A DNA stretch of 64,000 nt from Beroe forskalii (lineage: Eukaryota > Ctenophora > Nuda > Beroida > Beroidae). Positions 24,874-37,822 of the stretch are shown here, in pieces. The DNA is taken from contig WFMF01000350.1 of the NCBI GenBank assembly GCA_011033025.1, positions 1 to 64,000 on the forward strand. Direction: 5' to 3'. The notes below the pieces were generated by a model. The model was not told the DNA's origin. It searched no databases and worked only from the letters and a program-made list of their open reading frames with translations. The first letter of the stretch is position 1; the number at the start of each line of letters is the position of its first letter. The position numbers and the translations under genes were made by a program.

Positions 24874-24976
24874 CCTCGCGCACGCGCGGAAAATAGGCGG
24901 TTCAATACGTCATCAACTTAACACATTGTGCTATGATAATGACGTCATCATAACCGCTTATTTTTCGAGCGCGGGA
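24874..24976. repeat. CPE copy, core type 1, well preserved
   Basis: The left arm CTCGCGCACGCGCGG-AAAATAGGCGGTT mirrors AACCGCTTATTTTTCG-AGCGCGGG. The core has ACGTCATCAACTTAACAC and GCTATGATAATGACGTCA. It is among the best copies for the full-length arms. Confidence 0.85.
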
Positions 24977-25828
24977 GTATTGAATATTTCCCGAATTCCA
25001 TTGTCAGGCAATATAATCCAAAGATCTTTCCCAGCGCCAATTTTCTAACAATGACAAATTTCTGTCATCTCAGTCGGGATTATAATTTGTTATTCTATGA
25101 TTCCTGCAACTTTAACACATTCATGGAATATGGCATCTTCTAGTCGCTCATTTCAAAAGGGTCTGGAGATCTCTCGAAGTCTCGAACAAGAACTTTCTAA
25201 CTTCCCAAAATGTAAATTCTAAAATATATCATTCTAGCCCTGCACTTCACTAAATTATCAGAGTGTACTTCACAAGTAGATATGTGTGTAGTCTAACTTG
25301 TTGTGGCGTGTAATTTCAAGAAATCACATGAATCTTTGTTTTTAAATTATATTTCGACCACGTATCTCATGATTTAAAATGATATCGAGTTTAAAATCGA
25401 GCCACGCATACTGAAGTTTGAGTAAAAAGTCAGCATTTCGTTGCCAGAAATGAACGAATAATTCGACAGTGAATACAAATCTATGCTCTCGTAGGGTAAT
25501 TTTCGGTGACAAGATTAGGCACACACATCTTTCTAGAACATTTCAAGGTTCAAATCATCAAATTCTGAGTATTTCTCTAAGGAACGCTTAGTTATATTTC
25601 CCGCCACAATCATTAAAGCTGTTTAGAAAGTTAGAACTGCAGAATTGCAGAAAGTTTTAGGGGTCATATTTCTAGAAATTTCATCATAGCAGATCAAGTC
25701 GATTTCAATGCTTAATTAAACAGAGCCTTCCCCTAAAAAAGGATTGAACTTTGGTGGGTAAAAATAAGAAACAATTCTGATAATAGATGCATATATTTTG
25801 GTAACCATTTCGTTCTAAACAGCGTAAT

Positions 25829-25954
25829 ATCGGCAACGTAGTAGCTTACCCATAGGATCTTATGACAACCAATCAGCACACAGAGTTTATGTTCAACGCG
25901 CGCGCTGATTGGTCATTGTCATGACAACCTCGGGAAAGCTATTTCGCTGCCGAC
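25829..25954. repeat. CCAAT-palindrome element
   Basis: TCGGCAACGTAGTAGCTTACC on the left mirrors AAAGCTATTTCGCTGCCGA on the right. The inner parts are ATGACAACCAATCAGCAC and GCGCGCGCTGATTGGTCATT. Confidence 0.75.
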
Positions 25955-26362
25955 ATCAATCCTGCCGGCGTTCTCATGGGTGTATTTCCTCCGCACAAAA
26001 TAATAAAAATAAACAAGCATGGTACGTGTCTATATATCTCTAGGTCTCCACACAAGAACTTGACAGTGGTATGTCACTCTCTAAACACATATATTACCAT
26101 ATATGGGCATCACAGTCCGGTCATATCTCCTAATATGGTAACTATATATCTATGTGATGTCTCATATCTCTCTCACTTCAAGTTCCTGCAACAGACCTGT
26201 GTATGTAACATATTATTACATGAGCCTCAGCCACCGGATCACTAATAACCGAGATAAGTCCACCTCCACACAGAGAAATAACAGGCTAGGCTTCCAACGC
26301 CTTCAAAAATTATACTTATAAATACCATACCATTAATTTGGTATAAAGAAGATGTATTTTTA

Positions 26363-26400
26363 TCTACAAACTACAGTACAGAAGTGCTGAAGTCTGTTCA
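26363..26400 (+). repeat. Dispersed ~45 bp repeat (family D)
   Basis: The sequence ATCTACAAACTACAGTACAG followed by AAGTGCTGAAGTCTGTTCA matches copies at 38322-38374, 41230-41284 (reverse) and 44080-44120, which share CAAACCACAGTACAGAAG. A weak copy lies at 36201-36243. Confidence 0.7.
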
Positions 26401-26455
26401 CCAAGTCTTTATAGTTAGTATAACTCACTCAGAAAAAGATAAACGGGTTGAGAGA

Positions 26456-26536
26456 AGAAAATAGGCGGTGTAACGTCATCAACTTGTCACTCTAACCTAT
26501 GATAATGACGTCACTTTCTCACCAGCCTATACTTCG
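26456..26536. repeat. CPE copy, core type 1
   Basis: GAAAATAGGCGGTG, then AACGTCATCAACTTGTCAC, then CTATGATAATGACGTCAC, then CAGCCTATACTTCG. The right arm has lost GG pairing at one position. Confidence 0.8.
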
Positions 26537-27714
26537 CCCTTGACTTGGCGCATCGCCAACTTTTAAAGAGCAAGCTATATAGTGTGTTGTGTGAAGGGTA
26601 GACTTAGGTTACCGTGCTGCCAAATATATTCTTGACGGATCATATTTTCACCCAGGTTCCCTTTTCGAGATATAAAGCAACGAAATTCCAAAATCCCATT
26701 TCATATGATTCATCCCTCGTATCTTTTCAAAGCCCACTTTCACAAGCTGCAGCACTGCAGGGAACCGGTGGCTGAGGCACATCTTTTCAGGGTTGTGACA
26801 AAGTAAACTACCATCTAAATTATCCCTGGAGCATGGAAGTGAAAACTTCAGCAAACTGCGACTCGATATACATGTCAAACCCAACGAGGGCGCACAAGAA
26901 ATAGACTTTTAGGAGTCAAACTCAAAGCGTAGAATATCACTGATAACCGTCTATTCATTTCGTGCGCGGCGTAGAATTACGAGATTATATTGGGTCACAG
27001 CTCCACTGAAGATTTTATTCCTGCGTAAGGTAAAATGTAGTAGGAGTAGGGTCTAAAAACAAGTGTAAAATGTACTTTTTAATATCTTTGGTAATCAAAA
27101 TAATTATATATACTTGTATATAACTCATCATTTTTTAAAACAAAATCACGCTTTTTTCCATTGCACAATAAATATTATGATCGTCTTTTTATGTAACTAA
27201 ACATGTCTTTTGACACTAAAAATATAGTAATATATTGTTGGTATATGATATTGTTTTGAGTATTGTTTTTTACGAGAATATCTTTAAAAATTTTGATCAA
27301 GATTTACAATTTCGAAGCATCACTTGATTATAATGTTATCAACTCAGATTAATTTTCTGTGTACACATACAAAACTCATCATAATGCAGTCGTGTCACAC
27401 TTTTCAAGCTGAGGCTGACAAAAAATTTCAAGATTTGACAAAAAATCTGCTCAAAAATCTGTACAGATGCCAATAATAGATGAGGCTAAATTTAATGAAA
27501 GGAAATCCCATTTTTTGAAAGTCCAAATTTGGCGCTAAACTTAACTGATTATTCGCCAAAAATTCGCAAACTCAAAGTTTAAAAATCATCCCATATTTCA
27601 CCCTTGAGATGTGTCACACGACTGCACTATAATCCGATTCATTTCCGCTTTAAATCACATGACTCTTCCGTTTCACTCTACATTTGAGGGAGGATATAAC
27701 AAAACTAATATACA

Positions 27715-27830
27715 TCGGCGGCGTATATGAATTAGCTTTTACCCACAGGTCATTGACCAATCAGCGTGCGAGTCTTTGATAAACTCGTGCGCTGATTGGT
27801 CAATGTATCAGAAGTGGGTAAGCTAAAACG
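27715..27830. repeat. CCAAT-palindrome element, best copy
   Basis: CGGCGGCGTATATGAATTAG, TTTTACCCAC, then CATTGACCAATCAGCGTGCG facing CGTGCGCTGATTGGTCAATG and GTGGGTAAGCTAAAACG. This defines the family: an inverted repeat with CCAAT boxes in both arms and a CG-rich stem beside them, able to fold as a hairpin of about 25 bp plus outer helices. Confidence 0.85.
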
Positions 27831-28263
27831 CTCTTCCTTAGAAATAATCAGAATCTTGTCCTAATACTCGAGATATGTGCCGCATTTTTATTGGTAGATA
27901 GGAGACCTAATAAGTTCGCACTGAATGGCTTTTTATAGAGTTGAATGCTACGCTCGCAGCGTAAGATTTAGTATAATAAAGTTTTATTGTTAATTTCTAA
28001 AAGAATTGCTTAGATAGGGCAGCAAGGATCAGGCTAAAATTTAGGAACAAGCAAGGCAAGCTTGGGGAATACCATAGCCATCATAAACTTGGTGACCAAT
28101 TTGAGTAAAAATCAAGAAAAACGTGCCAGTGCAAGGTATTCAAAACGGCAAACAAAGTTTAAATTTGCTGTTTTGAGTGTACAATCATCATAAGAAACAG
28201 TATAATAATTTAGTAAATAAAAATGCATCACTGTTGACATAGATAGGATCATGATTATATATA

Positions 28264-28364
28264 AGACGGCTGAAAAAGGGGTTCAACCAATGAGCGCGCA
28301 GCATCATTCTAATACTGGGCCCTGATTGGCTGACCTAAAGCGCGTCGTAGGAAAGTCTTCAGCC
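28264..28364. repeat. CCAAT-palindrome element, diverged
   Basis: GACGGCTGAA on the left mirrors TTCAGCC on the right. The inner parts are GGTTCAACCAATGAGCGCGC and GGGCCCTGATTGGCTGACC. Confidence 0.6.
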
Positions 28365-29672
28365 ACCAATATATCTATGTATTTAAAGTCAATTTATACT
28401 ATAATCGAGGGGTAAAAGAAGAGAGGCTGAGGGTATATAAGGGGTGTATTGGGGTTCTGTTGTATATAGCATGGGGTCAGGGGTGGTAATGTATAAGGGG
28501 ATGTATAATGTATATATGTATATTCATGTATAATGTATATTGTATAATGTATATATGTATAACTATTCATGGACAAAAGTAAACCCACCTCTATTTGACA
28601 CCATCGCTGATAAACTCAGGGCATAGCCGTATGAATTTATCAGTTACACCAGCCCTATGGGCGGTATCAAATATTTATGGGTTTACCGACTATAACCCCT
28701 GTGTAGGGTTTAAAGTTTATACATGAGATTATATCACTTGTACACGGCACTATAGAACTATGGTAGACTTCTAAAGAACTAGGTGTCAAAATACCGCAGG
28801 TGTCAAAATCTCTCAAATACTTTCCGGGGAATCTCTCTCATTTTCCCGGACAAACGAGGTGTTACAGTGCTTCAAAATACCAAGAATCACATACTTTGCG
28901 GGGAAGTCTCAGGTCTCTACCAACTTATGTACTTGGAAAGCCAGACAGATTATTATATAGCCTGTGTTGAAGAGATATGACCGGAAAATCCGACGAACAT
29001 GACCGTTTGTGTGGCTTCGAGCGCGAGGAAAGTACGGCTTCAGCCGCCATGGGCTGCAAATTGCGAGAGAGATATAGTGTCAAGGCACATGGAAACATTA
29101 GGGGGTCTGATGAGGGTCTACTGAGGGCTATGGACTTGACTTAAGTGGGTTTCTTCAAGGGGCAAGAGGTGCTCAAAGTACTTCCCGGCCCCTCATTTGA
29201 TGAAATCTGTTTCACTTGTTTTATAACTTGCTAGCAAAAACTACAACTCCTTGTCTAGAAATAATTATAGATAATCATAGATAATTATATCCCTATATTT
29301 ATATATTTGTAGGCTGGGGGAAAGGAGGAAGTGTAACTTAAGAGGGTTAATATCTCTGCTTAGTATCATAATCATATGGTTATATATTTAGGTGCAATTG
29401 GATTTTGATTGTAACTGACAGCTATTTAATTGTAACACACATTTGAATCTCGTTTTTTCGTATAATATTTTCGTGATATACGAGATGCATAATTTAGATA
29501 AAAACTAGGAATAAATTCATGTTACATACATATTTTTGCGTACGATCTTTGATTCTATGAATGAATATATGTTTGCTTAATATATGTACGATTTTACTTA
29601 TTATAATATTCATATATATGTATATAGTTAACACTAAAAAGGTATCCAGGGGTTTATTTTTGCTAACGTATT

Positions 29673-29770
29673 GAGCACGCGCAAAAAATAGGCGGTTAAT
29701 ATATATCAGAAATAAATGAGCATGGTTCAGAATAATAATGGTGAATTTAACCGCCTATTTTTTGAGAGTT
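29673..29770. repeat. CPE arms with non-CRE core
   Basis: The arms are excellent (GCACGCGCAAAAAATAGGCG and AACCGCCTATTTTTTGAG). The core TGAGCATGGTTCAGAATAA has no TGACGTCA at all, showing that arms and core can be separated. Confidence 0.7.
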
Positions 29771-30467
29771 GCTATAATCCAGGTAAATTCATGTGAAAAA
29801 CATATAAATACATACCAACACACTTCATATGAGCAATCACATAAGATTTAGTTTTGAAAAATCATAATTAATTAATTCCTTGCAGCTGAAAATAGGTTAA
29901 TCTGCGAAAAAAGAATAAAATAATTCAGGAAATTTTTGTTGATTACTGTAAATATATGATTGCGTTTGGCAAAGTGTGTCAGCATATAGTAGAAATATTG
30001 GTGTCAATAACCCGGCAAAGCTTCGCTCTCTGGTGTCATGGTGTCAAGGTACGTGTGTCTCACAACTATCTTACAACTGGTAATAGCTTGACACCATGCG
30101 ATCTGCAACAAGAAATGGATCTGCGAGAGATCCTTGGCCGGTCCCCCAGTAAAGGACATGAGTAATCAATCAAATATCAGAAAAAAAGGAAACTCGAACG
30201 TATAGATATGCCGTCAATAACATAATTTTTATGAAAAATCATAATCAATTTATTTTTTAATTTCGACAGCAGTGGGTATGGCCTGAAAAAAAATAGCAAG
30301 CTTTGCTGAGTAAATTGACACCAAAAAACGACATTTAATTTTGTCGCGTAACATCATCTTATCCTTCTCAATTAACCGTCCTTATATTGTTAAAAACGTG
30401 TTGAATAGAAGTAAATAGTCTATATAAATTAGGATAGAAGTAAACTGGATTAAATACCTTGTACGTA

Positions 30468-30576
30468 GGATCGCCAAATCATCATTGACCAATCAGCGCG
30501 CGAGTTTACGGTGAACTCGCACGCTGATTGGCCCATGCCACATCTATCTCCGAGTAAGCAAACACGCAGTCGGCAT
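30468..30576. repeat. CCAAT-palindrome element
   Basis: CATTGACCAATCAGCGCGCG AGTTTAC faces GTGAACTCGC and ACGCTGATTGGCCCATG, a near-perfect hairpin of over 20 bp with a short loop. Confidence 0.85.
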
Positions 30577-30753
30577 ATTAATCCAGTTTAAATCACGTAT
30601 CAAACAGGACTAACGTAAACTAACGTAAATATCTCCTGTGTCTCTATATCTCCGGTTAATCCTGTTTAACGCTCCCCTCTTTATAAAGGACAACACGTCA
30701 ATTAACAGCTGTATGATCATTGGTTGAATTCCATCCGGTATAACATATAGAAA

Positions 30754-30887
30754 GGGTATCGAGCTCGCCAAAAACTGTGGGCGGTTAAATATATAACTGT
30801 GACGTAATTAAGAAGGGTTTTAGAGTGGGATGATGACGTCATATAAATAGATATATAACCGCCCATGTATTTGCCGAGCTCGGGACC
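30754..30887. repeat. CPE-like element, long-arm subfamily
   Basis: The arms extend to about 40 bp: CGAGCTCGCCAAAAACTGTG GGCGGTTAAATATATA faces TATATAACCGCCCATG and TATTTGCCGAGCTCGGG. The core carries TGACGTAATT and GATGACGTCAT. GGGCGG replaces TAGGCGG. Confidence 0.8.
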
Positions 30888-32427
30888 CGTTAGTAAGTAT
30901 ATATCATATAATATTGTGTACACATCTTACTCGCACATTCTCGGCACAGTGTATAGTGGTGTGTGTATAATACACGTGTGTGTATAGCTGTAATATGTAT
31001 ACATTGTAATGTCACGTGATCTAAAAGATCATTCTTTTGCACGTGCTGAGTGCGCGCGCGCGTCTCATATATCACATCGTTTCCATGACAGCAGTACACT
31101 CTACATGATGTTGTATAAAGTGCACGTGTACATATTACAGCTATACATCACGTGTAAATATACACACACAGCTCAAACGAGATCTGCTAACTCTCTAGCG
31201 CACGCTTGTATAATCCACGCGTTTAGTAATTTAAAACATAATTGATGTAAACAGAAACACACTCATTAAACATAATATTAAACTTGTGTTTTATGTATGA
31301 TATGTATATCGGTCTCTGCGTATGATTGGGTGAATTACTCGAGTATATATATGTATACATCTATCTTTGATGTTATGATATATACATGATATATAATGTA
31401 GTTGCCTGCATACACACATATACATATATACATTCGAAAACTCTCGGCTGCAAGATATACGTAATTTCGTTGATATATTTATAATTCATTTACAGAATAC
31501 ACACCAGCTTTGGTTGCGTCCTGCACATTGTATTGCTGCACGTGCGTGGCACTGAGCCGCGCGCGCCATATTCTCCTTGGCACGGCTCCAACTGCGCGCG
31601 CACACACGTGCACGTAAAAGACAAACAAATCCACTGTTCACCCTGTTCAAAATACATTACTGCCTATACATGTACATATATAGATCTGAAGTTCTCTTTT
31701 ATCTCTGTTAGTTGGAGTATATAGCTTCGTTGTTGAGTAGATCATCTTAGGAGGAAGTATGTTAGGAATAACTTTGAGGAGGAATATATTTATAGGAAAA
31801 TGACGCTTTGAGTTCTATCTTTGATGGTGTTTGTTGTAGGACCTATTTATTGATATAATTAATTGCACATGTAGTATATAGATATCACTTAGATAAACGT
31901 CCCATTCTTTTGGTTTGATATGCGTTCCACCGTTTGTTAGGCCACCCAGTCCTTAATCCAAAATATAAAAATAGCATTAACACATTCTAGGTCATATGTA
32001 GATGTATATAATTCTCTTTCTTCTTCTTCTTTTTGATATCCTTTATATGTTAACGTACATGATAATTGTCATTTGATGGAGGATTATATTATCACGGGCT
32101 TATAAGCCCAGGTTGAATACAGAGGGTTGGATCGCTGCAAATAACTTTGCAGCGGAGGTCTTTGTTTGTCTTTTAAACTTGGCAAACACGGTTGCACATC
32201 TGAGATCCCTGAAAAAGATTTCCTTACGTTTGAAAAGTGGAAAATATTACCTTGTGTTTGAAAAATGATGATTTTAAAATTGAGTTCACTGCGAGGAATT
32301 GAGAGTAAGAGTTGAGAAATTATCCTCGTTTTTAACAATAAACTTTATAACAGTTTTTTTTAACAACGACAAACGATCTACAACCTACCACACATTTTAA
32401 ACACTTTTAAACGAAACACAAAAAATT

Positions 32428-32510
32428 CAAAAATAGGCAGTTTTTTGACATCAACTTGCTATTTTACACCATTATAATGACATTAAACCACCGAGTATTT
32501 ACTATTTGGC
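32428..32510. repeat. CPE copy, core type 1, degenerate
   Basis: AAAAATAGGCAGTTTTTTGA and CATCAACTTGCTATTTTAC, then ATTATAATGACATTAAACCA. Both CREs are mutated by one or two bases. Confidence 0.6.
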
Positions 32511-32724
32511 CGGATCTTGAACTGGTAGGCACACTCTTTGATATATCTTAAAGAACAGGCAGATCATTTACACTAAACACTCCATACACTATTCTAGGAG
32601 ATCCGTTTCTCAGAAAATTATTTTCATGGAAAGGAACATGAAGATCCGTGTTCTATTTGTTTGATATATACAACGAACCAACAATGGCTGTATTGATATA
32701 TACAAAGAACTAACCCCCAAGCAC

Positions 32725-32802
32725 TAAAATAGGCTGTTCAGCGTCATCAACTTACTACAGTGCGCTATGATGATGACATCATTAAATCCTCCTATTTCTC
32801 CT
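32725..32802. repeat. CPE copy, core type 1
   Basis: TAAAATAGGCTGTTCAGCG and TCATCAACTTACTACAGTGC, then GCTATGATGATGACATCATT and CCTCCTATTTCTCC. The right CRE reads TGACATCA. Confidence 0.75.
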
Positions 32803-33260
32803 GAGCAGATATTTACAATGGGTGTATTGACTATTGATATACACAGAATTAACAATGGGTGTAATGTACACGTCTTAATATAAAGGAGTACCAAGAACAC
32901 CATTTCCATGAGCATTATCAATCCACTTCCAGCTCAGAAAGCCAATGCTGTGAATACATTGGCTGTTTTCACAAATTTCGCAATACGGTCTGTACGGAAT
33001 CCCTCAGTTTCAGGTCCTTGATAAACATTCCGTACAGCAAGGACATCCAGTGAGTTTACCGAATTAGGAACATAACCCAGTGGTATAGGTTCAGGATCGT
33101 GAAGTGAGATTTGAAGTAAGACAGTATCATGATTACATGAACCACTTTGAAATCCATCTTCTAGCACATTAACAAGCATTTCTAAATTTAGAACATTTTA
33201 GGCATACCAAATATCATTCGGACGCTAACATGGAACGAGGTCTGGTCAAAAGGCCATAAA

Positions 33261-33390
33261 TATCGGCGGCGTATTAATTTACCCGTATGATCCAAAATTG
33301 TCATGACATTAACCAATCAGTACGCAAGTTCACAATCAACTCGCGCGCTGATTGGTCAATGGCAAACGGATCCGTGGTTAGCTAATAGCA
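33261..33390. repeat. CCAAT-palindrome element with outer arms
   Basis: ATCGGCGGCGTATTAATTTA and CCCGTATGATCC on the left, GGATCCGTGGTTAGCTAAT on the right. The inner parts are CATTAACCAATCAGTACGC and CGCGCGCTGATTGGTCAATG. Long outer homology to 27715-27830. Confidence 0.8.
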
Positions 33391-33658
33391 GGCTATGGCC
33401 CTGACGGCCGCAATAGACTTAAATTTACAATCAAAGTTGTATTTTTCATACTTGAGAATGAAAGTGAAGTAAATTCGAAGATTTAAAATGTTGAATTAGT
33501 TACGTGAATCAGTATATTTCTGGTATTTCATCTCAAATCTGAAATCAGTGTACGTGACTCATGGATCGCTAATCGCTAATGGCTGCTTGAGGACCATTAA
33601 TCGTCTGCAAGAAGATATGAACTGTTTGCTGCGAGCTAGACAGAAACTTTTAATGTAG

Positions 33659-33752
33659 CTGCACGAGAAATAGGCGGTTAAGATGACCTCATTATCATAG
33701 CACAAGGAAGTGAGTTGATGAAGTTGGACCGGCTCTTTTCGAGCACGGAGTT
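33659..33752. repeat. CPE copy, core type 1, reverse orientation
   Basis: TGCACGAGAAATAGGCGGTT, AGATGACCTCATTATCATAG, GTGAGTTGATGAAGTT and CCGGCTCTTTTCGAGCACGG. The sequence continues as AGTTTA, resembling the GGGTTTA end of the 60486 copy. Confidence 0.75.
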
Positions 33753-34329
33753 TAGGGTTTGGAGTTGAAGTGAATCACAAACCATTTTCTTAAAATTTAT
33801 ACTCAAGCATTGAACGGGGTCGCGGTCTGACTTCCCATTACACCACTTAGAACCATTGCTCACTGGATTATGCCATGTGATAGTCATCGAAGATAAAGCC
33901 GTTTAAGAATGATGGATATGGGTCGACAAATTTATAACCGTTTATGTGATTAATCAGGGGAAACTTCGTGGGACAACCTTGGAAATTATATAATCTCCCA
34001 CTTAAAGAGGCCCCATTAAACTTGGAAGTCACCAGCAAACAATCTGTGACTAGCAGTGGTGTCATTATCATAGTTTGTACTGCTGATTCGATGATGTGAA
34101 ACGGTCCTCACTCCAGCCGAATATATATGAGTTTCGTATGTGATCCCCCATCCTGAGAATCTTGAGAGAATAATATATAAATATTAATAAAAGCCGCTTT
34201 CGGTTGGGTGTACGAGGGCTATTAATCACTACAGAGCCTCCTATTCTTCTGAAAACTTCTGAACACTTCTGAGCGCACAAGATATAGGCCTCGTACAGGA
34301 TAAAGATCACACACAGGATAGGGGCATGG

Positions 34330-35000
34330 TAGAGGAGAATGGGCCTATATTTTATTAAGTTATTAACTTCATGATATTAGGGCCTTTCTAATTAATTGAA
34401 AGCTAATTAATTTCCTGGGATAAAGAGAGGATAATGGATCTATTGATGAGTTTCGTGGCCTTATTCTTTGGAAAAGAACAGAAATATCTGATATCTTTGT
34501 GTTAAAGTAAAGGAAACAATACCGGTGCAATTAACTTAAAAGAGGCCATGATTCGTCCACGATCTATTGATACTAATTTATTTAATCAATAGCACTATAA
34601 TGGAACAGGAATTTTACTGAAGAATGGACCTATATTTCATTAAGTTAAATTAGCTTCATGATATTAGGCCCTTTTTCAATTAAAATGAAAGCTAATTAAT
34701 TTCCTGGGATAAAGAAAATTAAAAAGTTAAAAGAGTTATAATGAATAAATGGATAAACGAATCATGGCCTCTTCGGAGTTAATTGCACCGGTATTGTTTC
34801 CTTAATACCGGTACAATAAGGCCTTATTCTTTGGAAGGGAACAGAATTATATCTTAGTGTTAAAATAAAGAAAACAATACCGGTGTAATTAATTTTGAAG
34901 AGGCCATGATTTCTCCACAATCTATTCACTATTGTCCACAATCTATTGATATTGATATTGTTTTTCTATAATTGATTTAATCAATAGCACTATAATAATG
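34330..35000. repeat. Two diverged tandem copies of a ~300 bp unit
   Basis: GGGCCTATATTTTATTAAG (34345) recurs as GGACCTATATTTCATTAAG (34626). AGCTAATTAATTTCCTGGGA occurs at about 34402 and 34690, and AACAATACCGGTGCAATTAA (34515) recurs near 34873. Between them an inverted block reads TTAATTGCACCGGTATTG, so part of the second copy is a local palindrome. Confidence 0.7.
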
Positions 35001-36815
35001 GAATAGGAATTGAACTTTTATCTAAAATTCGATATTGAATGTGATTCAAAGGCCCCTCGTACAGAATTTATTCCTCCTCATAGAAACTTCTTTTCCCAGC
35101 ATACCTCAGGCGATATTTCCAAACATTTTAAACAGCTTATCAGAAATGTTAAACAAGGCGTGCGAACTTAACCATGAATATTTAGCAAGTGAGCCACGCA
35201 TGAGCTAGAAGTGACGTCATATTAGCAGGGTTACAATTGTGAATTAATGACGAAAAGCTTGAGTGACTCTTGAGTATTTATCATTCCATGTTTGTAGTTA
35301 AAAATATCGGAATATCTGTGCGTGTTTGGGAGAATCTAACGGGGTCAAATGACCACAGCATTTTCATTTTCCAGCGTGATATGAAAAAGAGAACCAAAAA
35401 TCATGTGGTTCATGGATGATCTAATGTGCGATGATCTAATCCATTGGAAACAGATTTTCAGATTGTTACAGAAATAATCAAAGCACAGATGAACACCATC
35501 ATTGATCGGCATTAAATCATCGATAATGGCTCCAGTGACAGAAAATAAAATGAATCTTGATAGGGCATGCTAGAATATCCATATTTATAAGAAAATTTAC
35601 ATCCGTATTTCGAAATATGCACGTTAAATATCATGTACAATGTACAATGTACATAAAGTATTTTATAAAAACCTACATTTTGTAACATTCTCAACATTAC
35701 TCATCCTTCATATCATGATGCAAATTTCATCTTAAAATCATATGCGACCGTGAAATGAGGATCGTTCTGTAATCTGAAATTTCCGAGTCAAGCGGCACCA
35801 TGCATTTTCGGGGTTAGTTTTAAATCAGTATCACGTACCCACAAATAGTGGTTCTGTCGAAATTTCAGAAGGCGATCTCAGAACTGGCGATATTTACGTA
35901 GCGCTTTTTTATCGTGGTTAAGAATGGTTAATATAACTGATACATAATGAAGAGTCACCTTCTCTGCATATTATACTGCGGTATGTAGATAAGAATACAT
36001 TACATTTCTATACACTCCCTACATTCTCAGTAGCACTATTATTATGCAAGCCTCATTATTATCCTACATATTATACTGCAAACATGTATGCAGTATATGT
36101 ATGTCATACATTTATATGTACAATAATATGTGCGCTTTGCATCGATAAAGCATCTACAATCTGCAGTCTATGAACCTATAAATCCTATCAGTGTATTTTA
36201 ATCTGCAAAACACAGTACAAAGTTGCAGTGATTCGATCAACTTGTTTCTATGTGTTTTTCAAATATTCAACTATTGGATGTAAGAAAAACATGGCGTGCA
36301 TCAGAAATCAATGCCTTTAAAATGTTCCCATTTGTTGCCTGCAAGATATTCCTGCTCAATGCCACGCCCCAATCCAACTATAATTAATCAAGGAATGGCC
36401 CTGAGTAGCTTTAATCAAACATATTAATGTAACGTTTGTTCGGTTTCATAACACAAATATCAAACGCAAAAATTAGGAGGTTCGAGTCCATTAATCTACT
36501 TTTTTAATCCAGATATCACATTCGTCCACGGAATCCCAATTTGTCCCAGTCGGGATTCTTGGATAGTGTTTTGCATCATGGGAATGGGATGGGGCCGCCG
36601 AAAATTCTCAAGAACGACCGATATAATCCATAACCATGGCCTGATATCTTGGTACGTGGTAGGATATAAACCACTGCCCAAAACCAATTTCATCAATATC
36701 ATGACCGATTATACTCTGGTATCTTGGTACCTGGCAGGAACCATTACCTCGGATATAAACCAATTCTTCAGAGACTATTAACCAACATATTCCCGGAAAC
36801 TGGGATGAACTTCCA

Positions 36816-36907
36816 CCGAAATATAATTACCGCAAGTCAGTTTAAACGTCATCAACTTACCACTTTAAGCTATGATAATGACGTCATCTTAACCGGATAT
36901 ATCTAGC
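36816..36907. repeat. CPE core type 1 with lost left arm
   Basis: TTTAAACGTCATCAACTTAC and CACTTTAAGCTATGATAATG then ACGTCATCTTAACCGGATAT. The core is close to the type 1 consensus, but neither arm keeps GGCGG. Confidence 0.7.
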
Positions 36908-37338
36908 GTAAACGCACAACTAAACGTTGGCGGAATTCCAGGAAAGTTGTAAATTGAGTTGTACACCCGAATTCCTACGTAAATTGTAAATTGTTAACCG
37001 GTGAGGGTAGTGCACAGCGCTTATTATAGATAACCAGTTCTCAGTGATATTACATTGGACATGGCACAATTTACTCTTTTTTGAGATGAGCGCACATAAG
37101 CACGCTAAAAAAGATATTGCGTCGCGCACACAAAAATATGCGGAGGCATGCGCTATCTTTTTACGATTGAAAACCATGAAAATGACACTACTTCCAACCG
37201 CCTGAGTTTACTTCTCAGCCTTCAAAGATGTGATTTGTTATTGCAGATATACATATCGAGCCGTAAAGGCACGTGACCATTCTCAAAGAACAAAGACAAT
37301 GATATGTGTACCACGTGACACAACTTCGGCAGCTCTGA

Positions 37339-37440
37339 TACCCCTTCACGAAAAAAAGGCGGATAATAGATTACGTCATTATCATAGCAAAATACAGTGA
37401 ATTGACGACGTTGAACCGCCTATTTTTCAAGTGCAGAGTT
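37339..37440. repeat. CPE copy, core type 1, reverse, extended arms
   Basis: TACCCCTTCACGAAAAAAAG GCGG on the left, CCGCCTATTTTTCAAGTGCA on the right. The core is TTACGTCATTATCATAGC then GTGAATTGACGACGTTGAA. Confidence 0.8.
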
Positions 37441-37505
37441 CATCTGAGAAGCGTTCGCGATATATCTGTGTATTTACTTCACTTGCTATGGTGAAATACA
37501 ACGAT

Positions 37506-37580
37506 AATACATAGGCAGTTGAAAATGACGTCATTATGAAAGGTTAAGGTGGTTAGTTGATGACGTTAATACAGTTATAT
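37506..37580. repeat. CPE copy, reverse, right arm degraded
   Basis: ACATAGGCAGTTGAAAATGA then CGTCATTATGAAAGGTTAAG, then GTTAGTTGATGACGTTAAT. It lies only 70 bp from the preceding copy. Confidence 0.65.
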
Positions 37581-37661
37581 TGTTCCTGCGCAGTCGCGGT
37601 AGTATATATCGCCGAAAATATATCTATACGTGTCGGTGTGTATCGAAGCTACACGCTGACT

Positions 37662-37822
37662 CCCCCACGTGACTTCACAGCCACCTCCATGTGACACTTC
37701 AACCACACGTGACTTATCCGACATTCTGAGTGAAGCGCCGCGCGCACGTGACATGTCACGTGGGCTAGAATATTGCTAGGTCACGTGGTGTGGCACGTGA
37801 CGTGTCACGCGCGCGGCGTGAT
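37662..37822. repeat. Dense CACGTG cluster
   Basis: About seven CACGTG hexamers occur in 160 bp, most within ACGTGAC or GTCACGTG contexts, including the compound palindrome CACGTGACATGTCACGTG (37746-37763). It is followed by GAGAGAGAGAG and lies 80 bp after a CPE. Confidence 0.8.

Noticed and set aside
36470..36500. GGTTCGAGTCC, a perfect B box, as a tRNA gene
   Set aside because: No A box at a fitting distance and no cloverleaf can be drawn.
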